Assembly: GCA_021298655.1 (NCBI GenBank)
Contig: JAJTFK010000004.1
Span: 1-64,000, forward strand
Source: Cryomorphaceae bacterium
Lineage (GTDB): Bacteria; Bacteroidota; Bacteroidia; Flavobacteriales; Schleiferiaceae
Length of the DNA: 64,000 nt
Reading direction: 5' to 3'
Position numbers and translations under genes: made by a program. Under the pieces are notes generated by a model, which had not been told where the DNA came from, made no database searches, and was given only the letters and a program-made list of their open reading frames with translations. Positions 23,822 to 31,411 of this stretch are shown here, piece after piece. Position 1 is the first letter of the stretch. Each line of letters opens with the position of its first letter.

Positions 23822-25158
23822 TGACCCGTGTAGTTGGTCGGCGTAATGGCGCGCAGCTCCGCGCGAACTTCTTCGGATACGGGCAATTCCGCCACGAACT
23901 CCGCGATGACTTCGGGGGTAATGCGGTCCGACTTGCGCGTCAGGGCCTTTAGGGCCTCGTAGGGTTTGGGGAATCCTTCGCGCCGCAAAACGGTCTGGAT
24001 GCCCTCGGCGACGACTTCCCAGTGGCCTTCGAGGTCGGCGGTCAGGGCGGATTCGTGGACGACGAGCTTGCCCAGTCCGCGCTGCAGGCTGGCGTAGGCC
24101 AAAAGGCTGTGGCCGAGAGGCATTCCCAGGTTGCGGAGCACGGTCGAATCCGTCAGGTCGCGCTGCAGGCGGCTGACGGGAAGTTTGGCAGCCAGGTGCT
24201 CCAGCCAGGCGTTGGCGATGCCCAGGTTGCCTTCGGCGTTCTCAAAGTCAATCGGGTTCACTTTGTGGGGCATGGCCGACGAGCCCACCTCGTTGGGATT
24301 GATGCGCTGCTTGAAGTAGTCCATCGAGATGTACTGCCAGGCGTCGCGGGCGAGGTCCACCAAAATGGTATTCAGTCGCTTAAGTCCGTCGAAGTAGGCC
24401 GCCAGGTGGTCGTAGTGCTCGATTTGTGTGGTGGGGTGGCTCCGCTTTAGGCCCAGTTCGTCGCGCAGGAAGGCCTCGCCGAAGGCGTGCCAGTCCGTGC
24501 CGGGGTAGGCCACGGTATGGGCGTTGAAGTTGCCGGTGGCTCCGCCGAACTTGCCGGCGAAGGGCACGGCGTCGAGCAAGGCGAGCTGCTGGCTAAGTCG
24601 CTCGCGGAACACGCGCCATTCCTTGCCAAGTCGGGTAGGGGAGGCCGGTTGGCCGTGGGTGCGCGCCAGCATCGGCAGTCGATCCCACTCGCGGGCCTGG
24701 GCCTCGAGGCGGTCGATGAGGGCAACCAGCGCGGGACGCAGCACGTCTCGGTGGGCTTCGAGCAACGACATCGGGATGGCGGTGTTGTTTACGTCCTGGG
24801 AGGTGAGTCCGAAGTGAATGAACTCGGCGCGGTCGGCGAGGCCCAGGGGCTCAAATCGTTCTTTGAGGAAGTACTCGACGGCCTTCACGTCGTGGTTGAT
24901 GGTGGCCTCGATTTCTTTGATTCGCACGGCGTCGGCCTCAGTGAACTCGGCGTAGATTCGGTGAAGCTGCTCCTTTTGGTCCGCACTGAGGGCGGGAAGC
25001 CCCTTGAGGTTGCGCGCCGACAGGGCAATGAAGTAGCGAACCTCTACGAGGACGCGGTAGCGCATCAAGCCAAATTCCGAAAAGTAGGGGCTAAGGGCCG
25101 AAGCGTGCTTGGTGTAGCGGCCGTCGAGCGGCGAGAGCGCGTGCAGGGCGTGGTTCAT
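23818..25158 (-). CDS. purB: Adenylosuccinate lyase
   Basis: 446 residues. Catalyses two fumarate-releasing steps of purine synthesis (SAICAR to AICAR, adenylosuccinate to AMP). The fumarase/aspartase superfamily signature is SSAMPHKVNPIDFENAEGN near residue 292; HFGLTSQDVNNTA and ARTHGQPASPTRLGKE contain the catalytic and substrate-binding residues. Start LDGRY segment (LSPLDGRYTKHA) is typical. Upstream lies the orphan HsdR-N gene on the same strand, nine bases away. Confidence 0.95.
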   Translation of the reverse strand: MNHALHALSPLDGRYTKHASALSPYFSEFGLMRYRVLVEVRYFIALSARNLKGLPALSADQKEQLHRIYAEFTEADAVRIKEIEATINHDVKAVEYFLKERFEPLGLADRAEFIHFGLTSQDVNNTAIPMSLLEAHRDVLRPALVALIDRLEAQAREWDRLPMLARTHGQPASPTRLGKEWRVFRERLSQQLALLDAVPFAGKFGGATGNFNAHTVAYPGTDWHAFGEAFLRDELGLKRSHPTTQIEHYDHLAAYFDGLKRLNTILVDLARDAWQYISMDYFKQRINPNEVGSSAMPHKVNPIDFENAEGNLGIANAWLEHLAAKLPVSRLQRDLTDSTVLRNLGMPLGHSLLAYASLQRGLGKLVVHESALTADLEGHWEVVAEGIQTVLRREGFPKPYEALKALTRKSDRITPEVIAEFVAELPVSEEVRAELRAITPTNYTGQ

Positions 25159-25167
25159 GGTGCGTTC

Positions 25168-25599
25168 CTAAAGCGCAAAGGTACCAAATTGCGGCAGGTC
25201 CGGCGGGAGTTCCCTGCCGTCGGCCGTGAAAATTCGGTCCCGAACGCCGTTGGTGATCCAGCCCCAAGCCGCGCCGAGCGGCAGGTTGTAGCGCATCCAC
25301 TGCAGGCAAACCGCGTCATTCAAGGCTATTTGGGGCGCCTTGCACTCTACCAGCATCCAGGGGGTACCTTGGCGGAATACCACGGCATCAAAGCGTTTCG
25401 CCCGACCGTGAACCGTCAAGCCACGTTCTACGGCAATGGATTCCGGCGGGCACTGCGCCTCGAGCATCAGGCGCCGAAGGCTGTGCTGGCGAACGAATTC
25501 CTCGGGGGTTCCGGCCACCCATTTGCGCCGAAACGGGTCCCAAAGCCGACCCGAAGGGTCGGCAATCAGGTTGGGGTTAGGCCATTTTTCGCGCTCCAC
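25168..25599 (-). CDS. Orphan type I restriction enzyme HsdR N-terminal-like nuclease domain
   Basis: 143 residues from the preferred GTG at 25599 (154 from the ATG at 25632). It contains FDAVVF-(x)-MLVECKAPQ, the D-(x)n-ExK nuclease signature of HSDR_N_2, after TPEEFVRQH. Bacteroidota commonly carry it as a lone gene without HsdM or HsdS, and none is here. GTG is preferred because homologues I recall begin about 30 residues before TPEE and a CACCTTTG box lies just upstream; the ATG would share CATG with the divergent acyltransferase. It runs into purB. Confidence 0.75.
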   Translation of the reverse strand: MEREKWPNPNLIADPSGRLWDPFRRKWVAGTPEEFVRQHSLRRLMLEAQCPPESIAVERGLTVHGRAKRFDAVVFRQGTPWMLVECKAPQIALNDAVCLQWMRYNLPLGAAWGWITNGVRDRIFTADGRELPPDLPQFGTFAL

Positions 25600-25614
25600 T
25601 TCGCAAAGGTGATG

Positions 25615-25622
25615 TAGATTTG
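25615..25622 (+). promoter_or_regulatory. -7 box of the acyltransferase gene
   Basis: Perfect TAGATTTG, eight bases before the ATG at 25631, at the very 5' end of (or inside) the divergent HsdR-N gene. Confidence 0.5.
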
Positions 25623-25630
25623 TTGAATTC

Positions 25631-26392
25631 ATGAAGAAGATCCGCCGACTGCCGTACCGAGATCCCTTTGGCTATCCGCTGTGGGCAAAGCGCATGGTGA
25701 TTTTTTGGTTTGGCACGGTGACCTGGTATCGGTTGAACCGCATTCACCGAACCCGGGTGGAGGGCATGGAGCACCTCAAGGACCTTCCCGACGACAACGT
25801 GCTTTTTGTGAGCAACCACCAGACCTACTTCATGGATGTGGCCTCGATGTTTCTCGCATTCATGCACCACAAAAACGGCATGCCCAACCGGGTGGACCGC
25901 TGGTGGCCGGTGCTGAATCCGCGCATGAATTTGTTTTTTATTGCGGCTAAGGAGACGATGAAGTCCGGACCCTTGCCCCGCCTGCTGTCGCTCGCGGGAT
26001 CGGTCAGCATCAAGCGCACCTGGCGCGAAGCCGGCAAGGAGATCAATCGGGGCGTGGATCCAAAGGACCTGGATAACATCCGGAAGGCCATTAAGGTGGG
26101 TTGGGTTATTACCTTTCCCCAGGGCACGACCAAGCCCTTTGCGCCCGGCCGCCGCGGCACGGCCCACATCATTCGCGACCTGAATCCCATCGTGGTGCCG
26201 GTGGTCGTGGATGGGTTTCGCCGCGGATTTGACAAGAAGGGCCTGCGCGTGAAAAAGCGCCGGGTTGAGTTGACGCTTCGATTCAAGGAACCGCTTCATT
26301 TTGCGGCCGAGGCGACTCCGCAGCAAATTTTAGATCAAGTGATGGTGGCCATTGAGCAAGTGAGGCCACCGGAAGCGGTAGGTAATGCGTAA
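25631..26392 (+). CDS. plsC: 1-acyl-sn-glycerol-3-phosphate acyltransferase-like
   Basis: 253 residues, PlsC-fold acyltransferase for phospholipid or related lipid synthesis. The catalytic motif appears as NHQTYFMD, with five residues between His and Asp instead of the usual four; this spacing is one I also recall in flavobacterial members. The second motif is FPQGTTKPFAPGRRG near residue 165, corresponding to the FPEGT block, followed by PVVVDGF. One hydrophobic segment near residue 20 suggests membrane association. Symbol by family; substrate not proven. Confidence 0.82.
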   Translation: MKKIRRLPYRDPFGYPLWAKRMVIFWFGTVTWYRLNRIHRTRVEGMEHLKDLPDDNVLFVSNHQTYFMDVASMFLAFMHHKNGMPNRVDRWWPVLNPRMNLFFIAAKETMKSGPLPRLLSLAGSVSIKRTWREAGKEINRGVDPKDLDNIRKAIKVGWVITFPQGTTKPFAPGRRGTAHIIRDLNPIVVPVVVDGFRRGFDKKGLRVKKRRVELTLRFKEPLHFAAEATPQQILDQVMVAIEQVRPPEAVGNA

Positions 26393-26397
26393 TTTTC
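26390..26397 (+). promoter_or_regulatory. -7 box of the MbnP-like gene
   Basis: TAATTTTC followed by G, four bases before the ATG at 26402; it overlaps the TAA stop of the upstream gene. Confidence 0.35.
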
Positions 26398-26401
26398 GGA
26401 C

Positions 26402-27175
26402 ATGAAAAATGCTTGGTTCGCCGTATGCGTTGCGGCTCTTGGTTTCGCGGGTTGCGAGGCGACGTTTGTGGAGCCCGATCCCGCCCGCGATCAGCGCAAC
26501 ATCGTGCTGCGCCACTTTTACTACTTCAAGGGCGATTTAATCGACACCAACAAGGTTTTTGCCCTGGACGGTTCGGGTACCCAAATTCGGTTTAAAAACA
26601 TCGAAATGGCCATGGGTTTTTACCATTTTGAAAACCACCTGGGCGACACCATTTACCCCGTAAAGGGCGATACCACCGAGTTTTCGGTGACCTCAACCTC
26701 TTCGCTGTACGACGCGTTCACCCGAATCTATGAGCTACCGTCGGGAACCTATTCGGGCCGTCACTGGTGGCGAATCGGGCTGGACAGCGCCCAAAATGCG
26801 GTGCCCACGACCTCGTGGTCGCCCGAAAGTCCGATGAACCGCTTGGTGCGCCCCAACGGCGGCTACAACGCCGTGGTCATCGAAGGTTGGTGGAAGTCGC
26901 CGACCGATACCACGCAGGATAAGCCCTACAAGCCGTTTAAGTACACGATTAGTTCGGCGGCCTTTAACGAACTGCTCGAGTACCAGTCCCAGTTCACGGT
27001 GCGCAAGGGCCGCGACGTCAACGTGAACATTGTGTTCAAGGCCAACTTGCTGCTCGAAAACGTCGACCCCGCTTTGGTGGACCAAATCGATATTGATCCG
27101 AGCAATCCGCTGTTTTACCCGCTGCTTCCATCGTTTAGGCTGAACCTGTTGAAGGCCTACCAGATTCAGCTCTAG
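26402..27175 (+). CDS. MbnP-like lipoprotein
   Basis: 257 residues with a lipobox (AALGFAGC, Cys ~19). The mature part reads like the MbnP family: early IVLRHFYYFKGDLID, IRFKNIEMAMGFYHF, a GTYSGRHWWRIGLDSAQN segment around residue 120 and a Trp-rich NGGYNAVVIEGWW turn. Some MbnP proteins bind copper through a kynurenine-modified Trp made by the diheme enzyme MbnH; no MbnH is adjacent. Assignment rests on pattern memory rather than a search, so an unrelated beta-sandwich lipoprotein is possible. Confidence 0.55.
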   Translation: MKNAWFAVCVAALGFAGCEATFVEPDPARDQRNIVLRHFYYFKGDLIDTNKVFALDGSGTQIRFKNIEMAMGFYHFENHLGDTIYPVKGDTTEFSVTSTSSLYDAFTRIYELPSGTYSGRHWWRIGLDSAQNAVPTTSWSPESPMNRLVRPNGGYNAVVIEGWWKSPTDTTQDKPYKPFKYTISSAAFNELLEYQSQFTVRKGRDVNVNIVFKANLLLENVDPALVDQIDIDPSNPLFYPLLPSFRLNLLKAYQIQL

Positions 27176-27181
27176 GGTCCA

Positions 27182-28543
27182 ATGAACGTACATTTTATTG
27201 CCGTCGGCGGAAGTGCGATGCACAGCCTTGCGCTGGCGTTGGCGACCCGCGAGGGGGTGCGCGTAACCGGAAGCGACGACGCCATTTTTGAACCGAGCCG
27301 CAGCCGGCTTCTGGCAGCAGGCTTGCTTCCCGACCAAGAAGGCTGGTTCCCGGAGCGCATTCACGCCGGGCTCGACGCGGTCGTCCTCGGCATGCACGCC
27401 CGCGCCGACAATCCGGAGTTGCTCCGCGCTCAGGAGCTCGGCTTGCCCGTGTATTCCTACCCCGAATACGTTCAAAAGGCCTGTGAGCGCCAGACCCGCG
27501 TGGTCGTGGGGGGCTCGCACGGAAAAACCACGACCACGTCGATGCTGCTGCACGTACTGAAGTACTGGGATCGCTTGCCGGATTACTTAGTGGGTGCGCA
27601 GGTTCCGGGGCTTGACGCCTCGGTTCGCCTTCGCGGAATCGACGATTGGGCGGTGTTTGAAGGCGACGAATACCTGGCGTCGCCCCTGGATCCGCGTCCG
27701 AAGTTTCACCTATACAAGGCCCATGTCGGCTTGATTACGGGCATGGCCTGGGATCACGTCAACGTGTTCCCGACCCAAGAGGCTTATGCCGACGCGTTTC
27801 GCGGATTTTTGGCGTCGATGGAACCGGGCGGCACCCTGCTCTACTTTGAGGAAGACGCCGAGTTGGCGGCCCTGGTCGCCGCCGACACGTCGCCGATCCG
27901 CAAGATTCCCTACCGCACCCCGGACCACCGCCACGAAGGCATGCAGTGGTATTGGAAGACGCCCATGGGCGAACTTCCCATGAGCGTGATGGGGCGGCAC
28001 AACCTCGCCAACGCCGAGGGCGCGCGCTGGCTGGCTCAGGAAATGGGTATTCAGGAAGCGGACTTTTACGAGGCCATCGCCTCGTTTCAGGGTGCACAGC
28101 GCCGCTTGGAGCCTTTAGCGGATTCGCCGCGTCGAGCGGCCTACTTGGATTTTGCTCATGCGCCCTCCAAGGTAGCTGCGACCACGGCAGCGTTTGCCGA
28201 GAGCTTTGGCAACCGTCCCGTCTGGGGGTTGCTCGAGCTCCATACGTTCAGCAGCTTGAATCCGGACTTTTTGCCGGGGTACGCCGGTTCCTTAGATGGT
28301 CTGGACCGAGCCATGGTGCTATTTGATCCCGCTGCGGTGGCCCACAAAAAACTACCGCCCCTGGCCCCGGAAGCGGTTCAGGCTGCCTTTGGACCGCGTG
28401 TCGAAGTATACACCGACGCAGCGGAACTTCGTGCGGTTTTGGAACGCGATGCCCCCGATGAGCTCAATCTGCTCATCATGAGTTCCGGCAACCTGGGTGG
28501 ATGGGATGTGCGCCAGTGGGCGCCGACGTTCGTTTCGAACTAA
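27182..28543 (+). CDS. mpl: UDP-N-acetylmuramate:tripeptide ligase-like (Mpl-type Mur ligase)
   Basis: 453 residues, Mur ligase fold. N-terminal Rossmann domain begins MNVHFIAVGGSAMHSLAL; the ATP P-loop is GGSHGKTTTT near residue 111; EGDEYLASPLDPRPKF and the HNLANAEGA segment follow, then the C-terminal ligase domain. Mpl enzymes recycle the murein tripeptide by joining it to UDP-MurNAc. Early GMHARADNPEL is typical of the Mpl branch rather than MurC. Its stop shares CTAA with the convergent STAS-like gene. Confidence 0.85.
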   Translation: MNVHFIAVGGSAMHSLALALATREGVRVTGSDDAIFEPSRSRLLAAGLLPDQEGWFPERIHAGLDAVVLGMHARADNPELLRAQELGLPVYSYPEYVQKACERQTRVVVGGSHGKTTTTSMLLHVLKYWDRLPDYLVGAQVPGLDASVRLRGIDDWAVFEGDEYLASPLDPRPKFHLYKAHVGLITGMAWDHVNVFPTQEAYADAFRGFLASMEPGGTLLYFEEDAELAALVAADTSPIRKIPYRTPDHRHEGMQWYWKTPMGELPMSVMGRHNLANAEGARWLAQEMGIQEADFYEAIASFQGAQRRLEPLADSPRRAAYLDFAHAPSKVAATTAAFAESFGNRPVWGLLELHTFSSLNPDFLPGYAGSLDGLDRAMVLFDPAAVAHKKLPPLAPEAVQAAFGPRVEVYTDAAELRAVLERDAPDELNLLIMSSGNLGGWDVRQWAPTFVSN

Positions 28544-28890
28544 AGGTCGTCGCCTTCGTCGAGCAGCTGGCGCTGCATGTCTTCCATGCCGAAGTAGTCT
28601 TCGGCCTCGAGTACCGTTGGCACCACGGCGAGGTCTTCGTCAAACAGGTGCATTAGGGATTCCCGAACGATCAGAATGCAGGAAAACAACTCATCCATTC
28701 GCTCGGCTTGGAGGTCTTGAAGGTCTTCAACCCCCTCGAACTCTTCCGCGGCCAGCAGGTTTACCAGCATGTGGTCTTCGCGGTGCTTGGCGACCAGGGA
28801 TTTAAACTCCGCCACGCCGTCGAGGCCAAAGCTGTCTGCGCCCCAGCGAAGGTGAATAAATTGGGGCTTTCGTTCGAGTTTAAAGGACAT
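28540..28890 (-). CDS. Divergent STAS-domain-like protein
   Basis: 116 residues, acidic. It starts MSFKLERKPQFIHLRW and ends EAEDYFGMEDMQRQL plus an acidic tail, which resembles the STAS/anti-sigma-antagonist protein that sits beside rnz in many flavobacteria (ending in a similar EA-(D/Y)-M(E/D)E pattern). The phosphorylatable Ser of anti-anti-sigma factors is not evident, so a degenerate structural role is possible. The start overlaps the pyrB C-terminus by 11 bases. The frame is open upstream to 28992, but within pyrB. Confidence 0.55.
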   Translation of the reverse strand: MSFKLERKPQFIHLRWGADSFGLDGVAEFKSLVAKHREDHMLVNLLAAEEFEGVEDLQDLQAERMDELFSCILIVRESLMHLFDEDLAVVPTVLEAEDYFGMEDMQRQLLDEGDDL

Positions 28891-29830
28891 CCTGGGTGTT
28901 GGATTGCGATGCAAGAAGGTACAACACGGCCATTCGAACCGCAACCCCGTTTTCGACTTGGTCCAAGATGGCCGCATAGGGCGAATCCGCAACTTCCGAG
29001 GTCAGTTCAACCCCGCGGTTGATGGGGCCGGGGTGGAGTATGAGGGGAACCTTATCCAAGCGCTTGAGGCGGTCCATGGTGATGCCGTAGCGGCGGTGGT
29101 ACTCGCGGATGGACGGAAAAAATGCGCGGTCCATGCGCTCGTGCTGAACCCGAAGAACGTTGGCTACGTCTGCCCATTCCAGGGCGTCGTCCACTTCGGG
29201 AATCACTTCCACACCCAGCTCGTGAATGGCTCGAGGGATGAGCGTGGCGGGTCCGCTCACCGCAACCTGAGCACCCAATTTTTGAAGGCCGAAGATGTTG
29301 CTCAGTGCGACGCGAGAGTGCAGAATGTCGCCGACGATGACGACTTTTTTGCCTTCAAGGCTTCCGACGCGCTCCTGCATGGTGAAGGCGTCCAGTAGGG
29401 CCTGTGTGGGGTGTTCGTGGGTGCCGTCTCCGGCGTTGACAATATGGGCTGGCACGCGGTCGGCCAGAAACTGGGGCACCCCTGCGTCCGCGTGGCGAAT
29501 GACCACGACGTCGACCTTCATGGCCAATATGTTGTTGACCGTGTCGGTCAGCGTTTCGCCTTTTTTAACCGAGGAATTGGAGGCGGCAAAGTTGACGACG
29601 TCGGCCGAAAGGCGTTTTTCGGCAAGCTCAAAGCTCAAGCGGGTCCGCGTCGAGTTTTCAAAAAAGAGGTTGGCAATGGTAATGTCGCGCAGCGAAGGTA
29701 CCCGCTTAATCGGACGATTAATAACTTCTTTAAAGTGCCCAGCCCAGTGCAAAATAAGGTGGAGGTCTTCGGCGGGAACGTGCTGAAGGCCAAGGAGGTG
29801 TCGCGAGTGCAGCTTAGCGTTCCGGGGCAT
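28880..29830 (-). CDS. pyrB: Aspartate carbamoyltransferase catalytic subunit
   Basis: 316 residues. Condenses carbamoyl phosphate and aspartate in pyrimidine synthesis. The carbamoyl-phosphate loop is FFENSTRTRLSFELAEKRL near residue 55; the Ser/Lys loop SSVKKGETLTDT follows at ~85, and HPTQALLDAFTMQE at ~140; the aspartate domain ends with LHPGPINRGVEL. No regulatory pyrI is adjacent. It overlaps pyrR by 17 bases and the STAS-like gene by 11. Confidence 0.95.
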   Translation of the reverse strand: MPRNAKLHSRHLLGLQHVPAEDLHLILHWAGHFKEVINRPIKRVPSLRDITIANLFFENSTRTRLSFELAEKRLSADVVNFAASNSSVKKGETLTDTVNNILAMKVDVVVIRHADAGVPQFLADRVPAHIVNAGDGTHEHPTQALLDAFTMQERVGSLEGKKVVIVGDILHSRVALSNIFGLQKLGAQVAVSGPATLIPRAIHELGVEVIPEVDDALEWADVANVLRVQHERMDRAFFPSIREYHRRYGITMDRLKRLDKVPLILHPGPINRGVELTSEVADSPYAAILDQVENGVAVRMAVLYLLASQSNTQDVL

Positions 29831-30368
29831 AGGGTTGGGATTCGAGCAGTACGGATTCGAGGGTTTGGCCCTGCCAATTGAGCCGAACGCGTTCGTGGTT
29901 CAGGGCATCCACGCGTCGCCCCGAGTAGTCGGGCTGAATGGGGAGTTCGCGCGAAAACCGGCGGTCGATGAGCACACAAAGTTCCACGCGCTGCGGCCGC
30001 CCAAAATCACCCAAGGCGTCGAGCGCGGCCCGAACCGAACGGCCGGTGTAGAGCACGTCGTCAATCAGTACCACGCGCTTGCCTTCGATGAGCACATCCA
30101 TTTCGGTAGGACTCGCGGCCAGCGGTTCGTCGCGGCGCCGAAAGTCGTCGCGGTGAAAGGTGATGTCGAGCAGTCCGTGGGCGATGGGGCCGGTTCCAAA
30201 ATCGGACTCCAGTTGGGCCACCAGGGATTTGAGCAGCATGCTGCCGCGCGGTTGAATGCCGACCAGCACCGTCCGATTCCACGGAACGTGTACTTCGTTC
30301 AGCTGATGGCACAGCCTGCGCAGGGTGACTTCGCAGTCGCGCTGGGTTAAAAGCGTCTTTTGGACCAT
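29814..30368 (-). CDS. pyrR: Bifunctional pyr regulator/uracil phosphoribosyltransferase
   Basis: 184 residues, PRTase fold. The PRPP-binding motif VVLIDDVLYTGRSVRAAL lies near residue 105; the N-terminal VGIQPRGSMLL loop is typical of PyrR. In Bacillus PyrR attenuates pyr transcripts by binding leader RNA. Here the -7 box lies eight bases before the ATG, which leaves no room for an attenuator, so the enzyme activity or an unknown mode of control is more likely. First gene of pyrR-pyrB-STAS. The frame extends upstream to 30506 across the divergent promoter. Confidence 0.9.
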   Translation of the reverse strand: MVQKTLLTQRDCEVTLRRLCHQLNEVHVPWNRTVLVGIQPRGSMLLKSLVAQLESDFGTGPIAHGLLDITFHRDDFRRRDEPLAASPTEMDVLIEGKRVVLIDDVLYTGRSVRAALDALGDFGRPQRVELCVLIDRRFSRELPIQPDYSGRRVDALNHERVRLNWQGQTLESVLLESQPYAPER

Positions 30369-30376
30369 CGTGGCCT

Positions 30377-30384
30377 CAAAATTA
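30377..30384 (-). promoter_or_regulatory. -7 box of pyrR-pyrB
   Basis: Perfect TAATTTTG on the minus strand, eight bases before the ATG at 30368. Confidence 0.6.
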
Positions 30385-30425
30385 GGGCTTTTTTGCATCC
30401 CGCCCGCGTGCGACCTTTGGGCGAA

Positions 30426-31358
30426 ATGGACTTTTCTCGCATTGACTGGCGGATATTGGGGTGCAGCGCGGCCATTCCCGCTCCGGGGCATTATCCTTCG
30501 GCGCAATCGCTTCGCGTTGGCGGCACCTTAATGCTCCTTGACTGCGGCGAGGGGACCCAGATCCGCATTCGCGAGGTGGGCTTGCGCGGCGCCACCTTTG
30601 ACGTGATCTTGATTAGCCACCTTCACGGGGATCACGTTTTTGGCCTGCCCGGCCTGCTTTCTTCGTGGACGCTTCAGGGGCGCACCAAACCCCTGACCCT
30701 GGTTGGTCCTCGGGGGCTTGAGGCCTTTTTGTGCGGAATCAATGCGGCCAGCCAGGGTTCGTGGTCCTACCTCGTGGCGTTTCGCGTGGCGGAACCCGGA
30801 GTGGTTTTTGAAAACGAAGACGTGCGCATTGCGGCCCATCCGCTGGTACACCGAATTGAGGCTTGGGGCTATCGGGTGGGCGAAGTGGTGGCTCCGCGCC
30901 GCGTGCGCTACGAGGCTGCGGTCGCTGCGGGCTTGGAGCACGCCGATTTTCGGAGCCTTCAACTGGGCCGCGATGCCGTTACGCGCGGGGGAATTCCGGT
31001 TCGGAACGCCGAGGTTACCGACCCCGGAAGGCCGGGGTTTCAGATGGCCTATTTGAGCGATACGTCCTATGCTCCGGCCCTTGCCGACTTTGCGCAGGGG
31101 GTTTCGTTTCTCTACCACGAGAGTACCTACCTGGATCGGCATGCGGCCTTGGCACAAAAAACGGGGCATTCCACGGCCCGTCAAGCCGGTCAAATTGCCC
31201 AAGCGGCGGGGGCAAACTGCCTCGTCTTGGGTCATTTTTCGCAGCGCTACGCCCAATTGGCGGACTTTGCCACGGAGGCCAACGAGGCGTATTCCGGTCC
31301 GGTCTTGGTGGGCCGTAGCGGCATGAATCCGGTTGCGGAACGCTCGAATCAACCCTAA
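30426..31358 (+). CDS. rnz: Ribonuclease Z
   Basis: 310 residues, metallo-beta-lactamase fold; cleaves the 3' trailer of tRNA precursors. The zinc motif is LISHLHGDHVFGLPGLLSS near residue 62; further ligands lie in the AYLSDTSY and GHFSQRY segments near the C-terminus. ATG 30426 (MDFSRIDWRILG) is chosen over 30360 because the upstream part lies over the divergent pyrR promoter; a GACCTTTG box sits at 30412-30419. It converges on rho's terminator. Confidence 0.93.
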   Translation: MDFSRIDWRILGCSAAIPAPGHYPSAQSLRVGGTLMLLDCGEGTQIRIREVGLRGATFDVILISHLHGDHVFGLPGLLSSWTLQGRTKPLTLVGPRGLEAFLCGINAASQGSWSYLVAFRVAEPGVVFENEDVRIAAHPLVHRIEAWGYRVGEVVAPRRVRYEAAVAAGLEHADFRSLQLGRDAVTRGGIPVRNAEVTDPGRPGFQMAYLSDTSYAPALADFAQGVSFLYHESTYLDRHAALAQKTGHSTARQAGQIAQAAGANCLVLGHFSQRYAQLADFATEANEAYSGPVLVGRSGMNPVAERSNQP

Positions 31359-31385
31359 AAAAAAGCCGCCCGTTTGGGGGCGGCT
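31357..31385 (-). terminator. Intrinsic terminator of rho
   Basis: On the minus strand an 8-bp stem (AGCCGCCC, 31364-31371, pairing with 31378-31385) is followed by eight T. It lies 27 bp past the rho stop and overlaps the end of rnz, whose TAA is at 31356-31358. It lacks a T tract on the plus strand. Confidence 0.82.
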
Positions 31386-31411
31386 CGGGTTGCGGGTCCT
31401 GTGCGGGCGGC

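Noticed and set aside
25168-25632. Restriction-modification system
   Set aside because: Only an HsdR N-terminal-like domain is present, with no helicase part, HsdM, HsdS or methylase nearby.
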